Positions 1 through 6,653 of a stretch of 33,427 bases of DNA are shown piece after piece; position 1 is the stretch's first letter, and every line of letters starts with the position of its first letter. A model generated the notes under the pieces. That model saw only the letters and a program-made list of their open reading frames with translations. It had not been told where the DNA came from and searched no databases. This DNA comes from Oscillospiraceae bacterium (lineage in GTDB: Bacteria; Bacillota; Clostridia; Oscillospirales; Ruminococcaceae). The stretch lies in contig JAHDPQ010000140.1 of NCBI GenBank assembly GCA_018434245.1, positions 1-33,427 on the forward strand, given 5' to 3'. A program made the position numbers and the translations under genes.

Positions 1-1
1 C

Positions 2-52
2 ACCCCAAAGGTAGAGGAAATCATCAGGATAGAAGCCGAAAATATGCGCTGA
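2..52 (+). CDS. C-terminal end of an unidentified gene (cut by window edge)
   Basis: An open frame enters from the left edge and ends at a TGA at 50-52, leaving about 16 codons that read TPKVEEIIRIEAENMR. The stop lies directly before the Shine-Dalgarno of the isomerase gene, so it is probably the upstream member of the same operon. The tail is too short to assign. A helical, charged C-terminus of this kind is found in RpiB-type sugar-phosphate isomerases, among many others, so that is only a guess. Confidence 0.5.
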   Translation, partial: TPKVEEIIRIEAENMR

Positions 53-69
53 GGGGAGGAAAAACCATC

Positions 70-867
70 ATGAGTAGGCTGCCAAAGCTCTATATAGGCA
101 CCAACACCAAAATGTACAAGACCATAGCCGATACCGTTGCCTTCCTGACAGAACTGGGCCGGAATACAAGAGATCTTTCCCGGGACTGTATGGAGCTGTT
201 TGTCATCCCCTCCTTCACGGCTCTGGACCGGGTTGCCCCCATTGCCCGGCAACATGAAATCACTCTGGGCGCCCAAAACATGTGCTGGGAGGATCGGGGC
301 CAATTCACTGGTGAAATTTCTCCGCTGATGCTGCGGGAAGTAGGAGTGGGCATTGTGGAAATCGGCCATTCCGAACGCCGCCATTGCTTTGGCGAAACAG
401 ATGATATGCAGAACAAAAAGATACTCTGTGCTCTGCGTCATGGCTTTACGGCGCTGCTTTGCATTGGTGAAACCGGTCCGCAGAAGGAACGGGGTACCGC
501 TGACGAGGTTCTTCGCATGCAGCTAAAAAACGGTTTGGCAGGAGTTGCCCCGTCTCAGGCGAAGAATGTGTGGATCGCTTACGAGCCGGTTTGGGCCATC
601 GGAGTATCCGGCGTACCTGCCACAAAAGAATACGCTGCGCAGCGGCATCAGGTTATCCGCAAAGCTCTGATCGAGCTTTGGGGCGAAGAAGCGGGGGGCG
701 GCGTACCGGTGTTGTATGGCGGCAGCGTCAATGGGCAGAACGCCACCGAACTGATTCAGATGCCCTGCATCGACGGCCTGTTTATCGGCCGCAGCGCCTG
801 GGATCCAGACAACTTTGCGCAGATTATCCGCGCGGTTTTAAGGGAGGGAGCCTATTGTCACAGTTAA
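70..867 (+). CDS. Triose-phosphate isomerase family protein, probably a catabolic paralogue
   Basis: This 265-residue protein has the TIM-barrel isomerase signatures: N12 and K14 in GTNTKMYK, the catalytic histidine H100 in EIGHSERR, the catalytic glutamate E172 in AYEPVWAIG, and the phosphate loop YGGSV near 216-220. All catalytic residues are present, so it should interconvert a ketose and aldose phosphate. It departs from ordinary TpiA in two places: the first motif is NTK instead of NWK, and the mobile loop after the glutamate reads AIGVSGVPAT instead of AIGTGKTAT. TIM paralogues acting on tetrose phosphates in polyol catabolism (EryH/LerI type) also differ in this loop, so a substrate other than glyceraldehyde 3-phosphate is plausible. 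A GGGGAGG site sits about ten bases before the ATG. It overlaps the aldolase gene and lies upstream of a GntR regulator, which suits a catabolic operon. The exact substrate is inference. Confidence 0.85.
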   Translation: MSRLPKLYIGTNTKMYKTIADTVAFLTELGRNTRDLSRDCMELFVIPSFTALDRVAPIARQHEITLGAQNMCWEDRGQFTGEISPLMLREVGVGIVEIGHSERRHCFGETDDMQNKKILCALRHGFTALLCIGETGPQKERGTADEVLRMQLKNGLAGVAPSQAKNVWIAYEPVWAIGVSGVPATKEYAAQRHQVIRKALIELWGEEAGGGVPVLYGGSVNGQNATELIQMPCIDGLFIGRSAWDPDNFAQIIRAVLREGAYCHS

Positions 868-1457
868 TGGAGCTGCGGGAGCAGCTGGTGTTAGCATCCA
901 AGCGCGCCTATCACAGGGGAATTCAAACCGGAAGCGGAGGCAATGTCAGTGCCAGAATTCCCGGCCGGGAGCAAATGCTGGTAAAGGCCAGCGGCAGCTC
1001 GTTTGAAGACAGCACAACAGACGGATTTATTGTGACAGATTTTGACGGTATATTGGTAGAAGGTGCCGGCAAGCCCACCCGGGAAGCGTTGCTGCATGGA
1101 TATTTGTACCGCATTTGCCCATGGATCGGTGCGGTGGTTCATGTGCATTCCCCTTATGCCATTGGCTGGGCCTCTACGGGAAAGCCGTTGCCATGTCTGA
1201 CCCTTCACGCACAGCTCAAGCTTCGCACCGACATTCCCACACTGGATATTCCTTCTCCCATGGTAAGAACCGAGGATTTTCCTCTCATCCGGAAGATGTA
1301 TGAAAACCATCCGGAGCTGCCCGCTTTTTTGCTGGTGGATCATGGCGTTGTTGCCGTGGCAAAAGATGCAATCAATGCGGAGCACACCGCTGAACTGATT
1401 GAAGAAACAGCGCAAATAGCATACTTAAAAGCAATTGCAAAAAAGCTGGAACTGTAA
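855..1457 (+). CDS. Class II (zinc) aldolase/adducin family protein
   Basis: The 200-residue product matches L-fuculose/L-ribulose-phosphate aldolases and epimerases. It has the phosphate-binding GSGGNVSAR at 26-34, a glutamate at 77 in KPTREALLHG, two zinc histidines in HVHSP (H96, H98) and the third in VDHGVV (H163). Length fits FucA (about 215). It probably cleaves a ketose 1-phosphate to dihydroxyacetone phosphate plus an aldehyde. The start is taken as TTG at 855 because AGGGAGGG ends about six bases before it. An ATG at 867 overlaps the isomerase stop in TAATG and is the alternative. Either way the two genes are translationally coupled, and an isomerase next to a ketose-phosphate aldolase makes metabolic sense. 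The substrate cannot be named from sequence. Confidence 0.85.
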   Translation: MSQLMELREQLVLASKRAYHRGIQTGSGGNVSARIPGREQMLVKASGSSFEDSTTDGFIVTDFDGILVEGAGKPTREALLHGYLYRICPWIGAVVHVHSPYAIGWASTGKPLPCLTLHAQLKLRTDIPTLDIPSPMVRTEDFPLIRKMYENHPELPAFLLVDHGVVAVAKDAINAEHTAELIEETAQIAYLKAIAKKLEL

Positions 1458-1548
1458 TATAATAGGAATTGTTAAGAAATGGATACATAATCCAAAAGCT
1501 CATCAGGTTTTCAAGGTTAGGGGGGAACCGCGGATCAGCGGTACACTC

Positions 1549-2256
1549 ATGGATACAAAATCAGGAAAAATCCAGCCGCAGCGCATGCCGGATCTTGTTT
1601 TGGAGCAGCTGATGGAATGGATAATGGATGGTAAATTGCATATGGGCCAGCGCTTGAATACCGAGGAATTGGCACAGAGCCTTGGTGTCAGCCGTATGCC
1701 GGTGCGCGAGGCATTAAAGAATCTGGAAAAGCTGGGCATTGTGGAATCGGTGCCCTATGTGGGCGCGCGCCTGGTCACCCTGAGCAAAAGCGACATCCGC
1801 CAGATTTACATGATTCGACAGGCGCTGGAACCTCTTTTGGGCTACTACGCTTGCCTGAACGCCACGCAGGAGAAAATCGAGGAAGTGTGCCGCTGTCAGG
1901 ACAGCTTTGAGCGCCTGATGCGGGAAGGTTCGCCTACCGCCAAGGAGGTTTTTACCCACAACCGCGATTTCCATTTTGCCATTTATACTGCTGCAAACAT
2001 GGAGCGCATCCTGTACATTGTGTCGATGTTATGGGATAATCTTGCCTTTTGCAAATTGATTTTTGGCCAGACCTATGTCACCAGTGCCGAGGCTGCCCAG
2101 CGGATGATTCAGGATCACAGAAATTATCTGGACGCCTTAATCTCCCGCGATGCAGCGCTACTGCAACAGCTGCTGACCTCCAATCTCAAACATGTTGCTA
2201 TTGAGGTGCCGGAAAAGATTTCCCGGTATTTGGAGGAGGGCGAAGATCCTGTATAA
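1549..2256 (+). CDS. GntR family transcriptional regulator (FadR/FCD subfamily)
   Basis: The 235-residue protein has an N-terminal winged helix-turn-helix (about 13-75), with the typical TEELAQSLGVSRMPVREAL stretch, and an all-helical FCD ligand domain (about 83-215) with the metal/ligand region NRDFHFAIYTAAN. FCD regulators usually bind sugar acids or other small carboxylates, often with a metal, and repress the neighbouring catabolic operon. It lies 91 bases after the aldolase in the same direction and likely controls that operon. ATG 1549 is the only sensible start in this frame; longer reading upstream would run back over the aldolase end. The purine-rich AGGGGGGAA at about 1519-1527 is unusually far from it (about 21 bases), so translation may be weak. 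Confidence 0.85.
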   Translation: MDTKSGKIQPQRMPDLVLEQLMEWIMDGKLHMGQRLNTEELAQSLGVSRMPVREALKNLEKLGIVESVPYVGARLVTLSKSDIRQIYMIRQALEPLLGYYACLNATQEKIEEVCRCQDSFERLMREGSPTAKEVFTHNRDFHFAIYTAANMERILYIVSMLWDNLAFCKLIFGQTYVTSAEAAQRMIQDHRNYLDALISRDAALLQQLLTSNLKHVAIEVPEKISRYLEEGEDPV

Positions 2257-2469
2257 TTGCAGAAAACAGAAGCGGAAAGGACAAAGCCCTGCGGTAGCCC
2301 GCAGGGCTGCCATGGGAGTATTGGCGGTACCGTCATAGCAGAAGCATGTGCCGCAACAGCTTTGAATGCCTGCCGCCAAGGTGAAGCCGCCGAAAACCAA
2401 AGGCTTTACCAAAGCCTTACAGGGCTGACTTACCGCAACAAGCTTCCGGATTTGCATAACTGAATCCAT
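2158..2469 (-). other. Possible small Cys-rich ORF or intergenic repeat element (doubtful)
   Basis: On the minus strand an ATG at 2469 is preceded by GGAGG at an ideal eight-base spacing. It opens a 103-codon frame whose first 60 residues contain a hydrophobic, Cys-rich stretch (SCCGTCFCYDG). The last third runs antisense through the end of the GntR gene. The GGAGG is also one arm of the plus-strand terminator hairpin, so it may be coincidence. I do not recognise the protein. The segment could equally be a non-coding repeat. Confidence 0.2.
2285..2308. other. Perfect 10-bp inverted repeat
   Basis: AGCCCTGCGG at 2285-2294 pairs with CCGCAGGGCT at 2299-2308 across a four-base loop. There is no T-run on the plus strand; on the minus strand it is followed by TTTGTCCTTT, so it might be a weak minus-strand terminator or part of a repeat element. 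Confidence 0.5.
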
Positions 2470-2476
2470 AAACGAT

Positions 2477-2512
2477 GCCTCCAAATGTTATTCTTTGGAG
2501 GCGTTTTGCTTT
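2477..2512 (+). terminator. Rho-independent terminator after the GntR gene
   Basis: GCCTCCAAA (2477-2485) pairs with TTTGGAGGC (2494-2502) and is followed by GTTTTGCTTT. It would end the isomerase-aldolase-GntR transcript about 220 bases after the regulator. Confidence 0.75.
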
Positions 2513-2730
2513 ACTTAAAGGTTGCCGAATTTTATTCGCACCGCTCCATACTTTATCATCAAATTGTCCCACTTCACAGATGATAGATCCATGGTATTTT
2601 GTTGCATATTCAAATGCTTCAAAGCCATTCAAAAATCTGAATTTTTAAAATTTATGGGTATTATATAAAAATACTCTGCGGATTTCTCGAACGAATGCGT
2701 TAAAATTGCCTGCGTTTACCCATTTATGGC

Positions 2731-2759
2731 TTGTATCTTTCCTACAATATTGCTATAAT
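2731..2759 (+). promoter_or_regulatory. Sigma-A promoter for the EF-G-like gene
   Basis: TTGTAT (2731-2736), a 17-base spacer and a perfect TATAAT (2754-2759) with an extended TGC in front. The start point would be near 2766, so the in-frame ATG at 2774 is too close to be the translation start. Confidence 0.75.
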
Positions 2760-2872
2760 TTATTCTATGGCGGATGGGGACAGAACGTCCGGTCCCTTCC
2801 CATTATTTTGATGGTACGCCGAGTGCGCCTTTTGGGGCGCCCTTGCTGGCGATACTTGAAAGGAGCTATAAC

Positions 2873-4948
2873 ATGAGGCAATATCTAGCGGGGAAAATAC
2901 GAAATATTGCACTTGCGGGTCACGGGGGAAGCGGCAAGACATCTCTGGCAGAGGCGCTGCTGTTTAAGGCCGGAGAGCTTGACCGTCTTGGCAAGGTGGC
3001 AGACGGAAACACCGCCCTCGATTTTGACCCGGAGGAAATCAAGCGTCAGGCATCCGTCTCCTCCTCCATGTATCCCTTTACATGGGGCTCCGTTAAGATT
3101 AACCTCATCGACACTCCCGGACTGTTCGATTTTGCCGGCGGTATGTATGAGGGTGTTCGGGCTGCCGAAAGCGTAGTCATCAACCTTTCTGCCAAGGACG
3201 GCGTGGAGGTGGGCACTCACAAGGCTTACGATCTGGCCGGAAAAATGGGCAAAGCCCGGATGTTCTTTGTCGGCAAGATGGACGTGGAACATGCCGATTT
3301 CTATAAAGTGCTGGAGGAGCTGAAGGCTGCCTTTGGTCCTTCAGTCTGTCCACTGGTGGTTCCTTTTGTCAACGGGGACAAAGCCGAGTGCTACATCAAT
3401 TTGGTGGAAAACAAGGCCTACACCTACGATGCCAAGGGTACCCCCAAGGAAACCGCCATGCCCGACTTTGCCCATCGGCTGGAAGGGCTGCAGGGCGCGA
3501 TTTCCGAAGCCGTGGCCGAAACCGACGAGGCCCTCTTTGAAAAGTACTTCTCCGGGGAAGCCTTTACCCGGGACGAGATTATCGCCGGCATTCACAAAGG
3601 AGTCAAAACCGGCTCCATCACTCCGGTTCTCTGCGGTTCCGGCGTGACTCTTGAGGGGATTGATATGCTTCTGGATTCCATTGTGGATCATCTCCCCTCC
3701 GCCTACGAGAGCGCCGGAGAAGTGGCCGAAGACGAAAGCGGCGAGCCGGTGGAAATTGTCTGCACCGACGAAGCCCCTCTGGCTGCCTATATCTTCAAAA
3801 CCGTAGCCGACCCCTTTGTGGGCAAGCTCAGCTATGTCAAGGTCGTGGCTGGAAAGCTTTCCAGCGATGTCACCCCCGTAAACTCCCGCACCGGACAGCA
3901 GGAGCGTCTGGGAAAAATCATCTACGTCAAGGGCAAAAAGCAGGAGGAGACCGCCTTCCTCACCGCCGGCGACATCGGCGCCATCACCAAGCTGGGTGAG
4001 ACCGTGACCGGCGATAGCCTGTGCGATTCCAAGCGGGTGGTATCCTTCCAGAAAACCCAGTTCCCTCGGGCGACCCTTTCCATGGCGGTGCGGGTCAAAA
4101 AGAAGGGGGAGGAGGGCAAGGTGGCCGGCGGCCTTTCGCGCCTGATGGAAGAGGACCCCTCCATTGCCTTCGAGCAAAACGCCGAAACCAAGCAGCAGCT
4201 GATTTCCGGCTTAGGCGAGCAGCATCTGGATATGGTGGTTTCCAAGCTGAAATCCAAGTTCGGCGTGGAAATTGACCTCATCGCTCCCCGGGTTCCCTAT
4301 CGGGAGGCCATCCGCAAAAAGGTAAAGGTGGAAGGCAAGCACAAGAAGCAGACCGGCGGCCACGGACAGTTTGGCCATGTCTGGATCGAGTTTGAGCCCT
4401 ATGACGGGGAGGATCTCCTCTTTGAGACCAACGTCTTTGGCGGATCGGTGCCCAAGAACTACTTCCCTGCGGTAGAAAAAGGCCTGCAGGATGCCATTAA
4501 GAAGGGCGTCATCGCGGGATACCCTGTGGTGGGACTCAAGGCCACTCTGCTGGACGGCTCCTACCACCCGGTGGACTCCTCCGAAATGGCCTTTAAAACC
4601 GCCGCTTCTCTGGCCTACAAGGCGGGTATGGCTCAGGCCGGCCCCGTTCTGCTGGAACCCATCGGCAATGTCAAGGTGGCGGTTCCCGATTCCAACACCG
4701 GAGATGTGATGGGCGAGCTGAACAAGCGCCGGGGCCGTGTGCTGGGCATGCATCCCGTGGAAGGCGGCCTGCAGGAAGTAGAGGGCGAAGTGCCCATGAG
4801 CGAAATGCACGACTTTACCACCTTCCTGCGCTCTGTTACCCAGGGACGGGGCCACTTTGTCCTGACCTTTGAGCGCTACGAGCAGCTTCCCGCCCACTTG
4901 GAGGATGCCGTGAAGGAAGACGCCAGAAAGATGGCCGAAGAGGAGTAA
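2873..4948 (+). CDS. EF-G-like translational GTPase (FusA2 type)
   Basis: The 691-residue protein has the full EF-G domain order: a GTPase domain, a beta-barrel domain II (about 290-390), and domains III to V ending near 685. The P-loop is GHGGSGKTS (16-24), where true EF-G has AHIDAGKTT. Switch II has DTPGL (80-84). These features place it in the EF-G-like branch found beside the real EF-G in many bacteria, whose role is unsettled (ribosome-associated GTPase, not the main translocase). The guanine-specificity motif NKxD reads GKMD (134-137), with the asparagine lost. ATG 2873 is chosen because AAGGAG lies seven bases upstream. It is monocistronic, with its own promoter and terminator. The usual fusA next to rpsL/rpsG/tuf must lie elsewhere. 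Confidence 0.9.
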   Translation: MRQYLAGKIRNIALAGHGGSGKTSLAEALLFKAGELDRLGKVADGNTALDFDPEEIKRQASVSSSMYPFTWGSVKINLIDTPGLFDFAGGMYEGVRAAESVVINLSAKDGVEVGTHKAYDLAGKMGKARMFFVGKMDVEHADFYKVLEELKAAFGPSVCPLVVPFVNGDKAECYINLVENKAYTYDAKGTPKETAMPDFAHRLEGLQGAISEAVAETDEALFEKYFSGEAFTRDEIIAGIHKGVKTGSITPVLCGSGVTLEGIDMLLDSIVDHLPSAYESAGEVAEDESGEPVEIVCTDEAPLAAYIFKTVADPFVGKLSYVKVVAGKLSSDVTPVNSRTGQQERLGKIIYVKGKKQEETAFLTAGDIGAITKLGETVTGDSLCDSKRVVSFQKTQFPRATLSMAVRVKKKGEEGKVAGGLSRLMEEDPSIAFEQNAETKQQLISGLGEQHLDMVVSKLKSKFGVEIDLIAPRVPYREAIRKKVKVEGKHKKQTGGHGQFGHVWIEFEPYDGEDLLFETNVFGGSVPKNYFPAVEKGLQDAIKKGVIAGYPVVGLKATLLDGSYHPVDSSEMAFKTAASLAYKAGMAQAGPVLLEPIGNVKVAVPDSNTGDVMGELNKRRGRVLGMHPVEGGLQEVEGEVPMSEMHDFTTFLRSVTQGRGHFVLTFERYEQLPAHLEDAVKEDARKMAEEE

Positions 4949-4992
4949 CCTTCTTTCCGTCGGCTCGGTAACGTCAGCCATAGAGGATCAAT

Positions 4993-5030
4993 GCCCCTTG
5001 GGTTTCGTTTGGCCCAAGGGGCGTTTTGTT
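4993..5030 (+). terminator. Terminator of the EF-G-like gene
   Basis: GCCCCTTGGG (4993-5002) pairs with CCCAAGGGGC (5013-5022), followed by GTTTTGTT. Confidence 0.85.
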
Positions 5031-5205
5031 GCCCAGAAGCAGGCCAACCCTCTGCCGCGGGGGGGATGCCTTGCACTGGGGCGACCGGTTCTGGGCAGGT
5101 AAGATTCCTGCCGAAAGGGTACTGCCTTATGCCGAAGCGACTGGTTCTCCACAGGTGGGCAGTTTCTCTGCTTGGAGGGGTACCTTGCCCCGGAGTGGTT
5201 CCCAA

Positions 5206-5237
5206 CGAAAAACGCCGACCCTCAAAGGGTCGGCGTT
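5206..5237 (-). terminator. Terminator of pdaA
   Basis: On the minus strand AACGCCGACCC and GGGTCGGCGTT (5211-5237) form an 11-bp stem with a five-base loop, followed by TTTTT from the outer bases at 5206-5212. Confidence 0.85.
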
Positions 5238-5271
5238 GTGGCAGATGGAGGAGAGTAGGGGAGATGGGAGG

Positions 5272-6246
5272 CTATTCAAAATCCCATTTACCGAACTCCA
5301 AACCCTTGGCTCGAATCAGATCGATGGCTTCGCCCAATACCTCGGCATTGGTGCGGGAGACGGCGTGGAGCAGATAGATGGCTCCGGGATGAGCGTTCTC
5401 CACAATCTTCTCCTGAGCTTCCACCGTCAGAGGCTGATTCTTTACATCCCAGTCGTTATGGGCAAAGGACCAGAACACCGACTGATAGCCCAGCGACTGA
5501 ACCAGACCCAGCATCTGCTCGCTGTAGCTGCCCTCGGGGAAGCGGAACAGCTTCATCTCATAGCCAAAATCCTTCTTGACCTTCTCGTGAAGGGCCATCA
5601 GGTCTTTGGCGGCTTCGGCAAGAGGAAGATCGGGGTAGTTGGGATGTTTATCCGAATGGTTGCCCAAAATGTGGCCCTCATCAATCATCCGTTGGACAAG
5701 ATCGGGGTGGGTTTTAACAAAGTGCCCGGTGATAAAAAAGACGGCGGAAACGCCCTTTTCCTTCAGGGTATCCAGGATCATGGGGGTGTAGCCATACTCG
5801 TACCCCTCGTCAAAAGTGAGGTACACCTTGTCAGAGTCGGGCAGGATAAAATGGGCGCCGTATTTGCCCAGCTTTTCCTGATGCACCAGAGGGCTCATGG
5901 GACGGTTTTTTTCATCTCGGCCGCCACCACCCCAGCCCCAGCCCTTTTTGGTGGCATCCAACTGGGATAAAGCGGAAAAGTCGGCGCTCATGGCCGCCAG
6001 AGATTCACTGCTGCTTTCCGACTCCCCGGATTCTTCCGCTTTCGAGCTTTCCTCCTTTGAGGATTCTTCCGGTTCGGAGCTTTCGCCAATGAGGGAGACT
6101 TGAGGTTCGCTTACCTCCCCCGATTCGGCAGGGGGAATACTGATGCCCCCGGAAGCTTCCTTCTCTTCATTCCGGGATTTGCAGCCGGCCAGTATTACAA
6201 GGGCCAGCACCAAGATCAAAGCAGTCAGTTGTTTCATATAATTCAC
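5272..6246 (-). CDS. pdaA: PdaA-type polysaccharide deacetylase, lipoprotein form
   Basis: The 324-residue product has a CE4 deacetylase domain in its last two thirds. Diagnostic PdaA pieces are YLTFDEGYEYGYTP, GHFVKTHPDLVQRM, the metal motif NHSDKHP, FRFPEGSYSE, and HPGAIYLLHAVSRTNAE near the end. PdaA deacetylates N-acetylmuramic acid in spore cortex peptidoglycan on the way to muramic delta-lactam. The N-terminus is a lipoprotein signal with lipobox LAGC (C22), followed by a Ser/Glu-rich linker of about 60 residues and a Gly-rich GWGWGGGG piece. The GTG at 6246 is preferred, since GGAGG lies eight bases upstream; ATG 6237 would be 17 bases away. The Bacillus enzyme is made under sigma-G, and a sigma-G-like promoter is visible upstream here. 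Confidence 0.88.
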   Translation of the reverse strand: MNYMKQLTALILVLALVILAGCKSRNEEKEASGGISIPPAESGEVSEPQVSLIGESSEPEESSKEESSKAEESGESESSSESLAAMSADFSALSQLDATKKGWGWGGGGRDEKNRPMSPLVHQEKLGKYGAHFILPDSDKVYLTFDEGYEYGYTPMILDTLKEKGVSAVFFITGHFVKTHPDLVQRMIDEGHILGNHSDKHPNYPDLPLAEAAKDLMALHEKVKKDFGYEMKLFRFPEGSYSEQMLGLVQSLGYQSVFWSFAHNDWDVKNQPLTVEAQEKIVENAHPGAIYLLHAVSRTNAEVLGEAIDLIRAKGLEFGKWDFE

Positions 6247-6308
6247 GCACTTATCCTCCATTGTGTGGTTTTGGTCAAGTACCGGAGACGGGCGGAACCG
6301 TCTACCCA

Positions 6309-6338
6309 TAGTGTGTACGAAAACAGGAAAATTCATGC
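6309..6338 (-). promoter_or_regulatory. Candidate sigma-G promoter of pdaA
   Basis: On the minus strand GCATG (6334-6338), an 18-base spacer and CACACTA (6309-6315) match the Bacillus sigma-G consensus gHATR-18-CATnHTA with one mismatch. The predicted start point near 6302 gives a leader of about 56 bases. Confidence 0.45.
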
Positions 6339-6564
6339 ATTGTATTTCTCTATTTTTTCATAAGAATGGATAGAACAGAAAGCAGGATTTTACAATCCCT
6401 CAAAATGTTTGCTTTGTCTCAAAACCTTTATACAACCTTTATTGACGGCCACTCCTTTTTGGCGTATAGTAGGGGTGTGTTTGGGACCTGCCCCTGTTTT
6501 TTCGACAAAAGGCGGGTGTTCAAGCTGGTCAAAAGTACCGGCGCTTGTCCTTGTCTGACCTTTC

Positions 6565-6593
6565 TTGACTGGCGTAAACAAAAACGGTATACT
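6565..6593 (+). promoter_or_regulatory. Sigma-A promoter of the activase unit
   Basis: TTGACT (6565-6570), a 17-base spacer and TATACT (6588-6593). The start point near 6600 leaves a leader of about 54 bases before ATG 6654. Confidence 0.75.
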
Positions 6594-6653
6594 TGAATTT
6601 AACAGTTGTTACATAGCGCCTTCCACGGAGGCAAGTTAAGTTTTGGTGAGCAA

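Larger units (their letters stand above)
2257..2872. other. 616-base intergenic region between the GntR and EF-G-like genes
   Basis: The left half (about 2280-2470) is GC-rich and full of inverted repeats, including AGCCCTGCGG/CCGCAGGGCT and AAGGCTTT/AAAGCCTT (2400-2418). It has open frames on both strands that I cannot match to any family. It ends in a plus-strand terminator at 2477-2512. The middle (about 2515-2720) is AT-rich, with nothing recognisable. The right end holds a strong promoter (2731-2759) and a leader of about 105 bases for the GTPase gene, with a possible GCGCC/GGCGC hairpin near 2826-2840. Confidence 0.6.
4949..5271. other. Convergent intergenic region between the EF-G-like gene and pdaA
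   Basis: It holds the two facing terminators (4993-5030 plus strand, 5206-5237 minus strand). The 175 bases between them are GC-rich and carry only a small hairpin (GGCAGG/CCTGCC, about 5094-5113). The long frames crossing this stretch have no Shine-Dalgarno and no recognisable protein, so I see no gene here. Confidence 0.6.
6247..6653. other. Divergent intergenic region pdaA / activase
   Basis: It contains the pdaA promoter candidate on the minus strand and a good sigma-A promoter for the activase at 6565-6593. The roughly 220 bases between them are AT-rich with no supported gene; the two small frames there lack ribosome binding sites. Confidence 0.6.

Noticed and set aside
2774-2872. A 33-codon N-terminal extension of the EF-G-like protein
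   Set aside because: It would start about eight bases after the predicted transcription start, has no ribosome binding site, and the family begins at the P-loop region following ATG 2873.
3341-4177. Large minus-strand frames opposite the EF-G-like gene (also opposite pdaA, the importer, spoIVA, sipL and phoH)
   Set aside because: They are mirror frames produced by GC-rich codon use; none has a ribosome binding site or a recognisable domain.
5026-5970. A plus-strand frame of 314 codons across the pdaA terminator and gene
   Set aside because: It crosses a strong terminator and lies antisense to the conserved PdaA domain.
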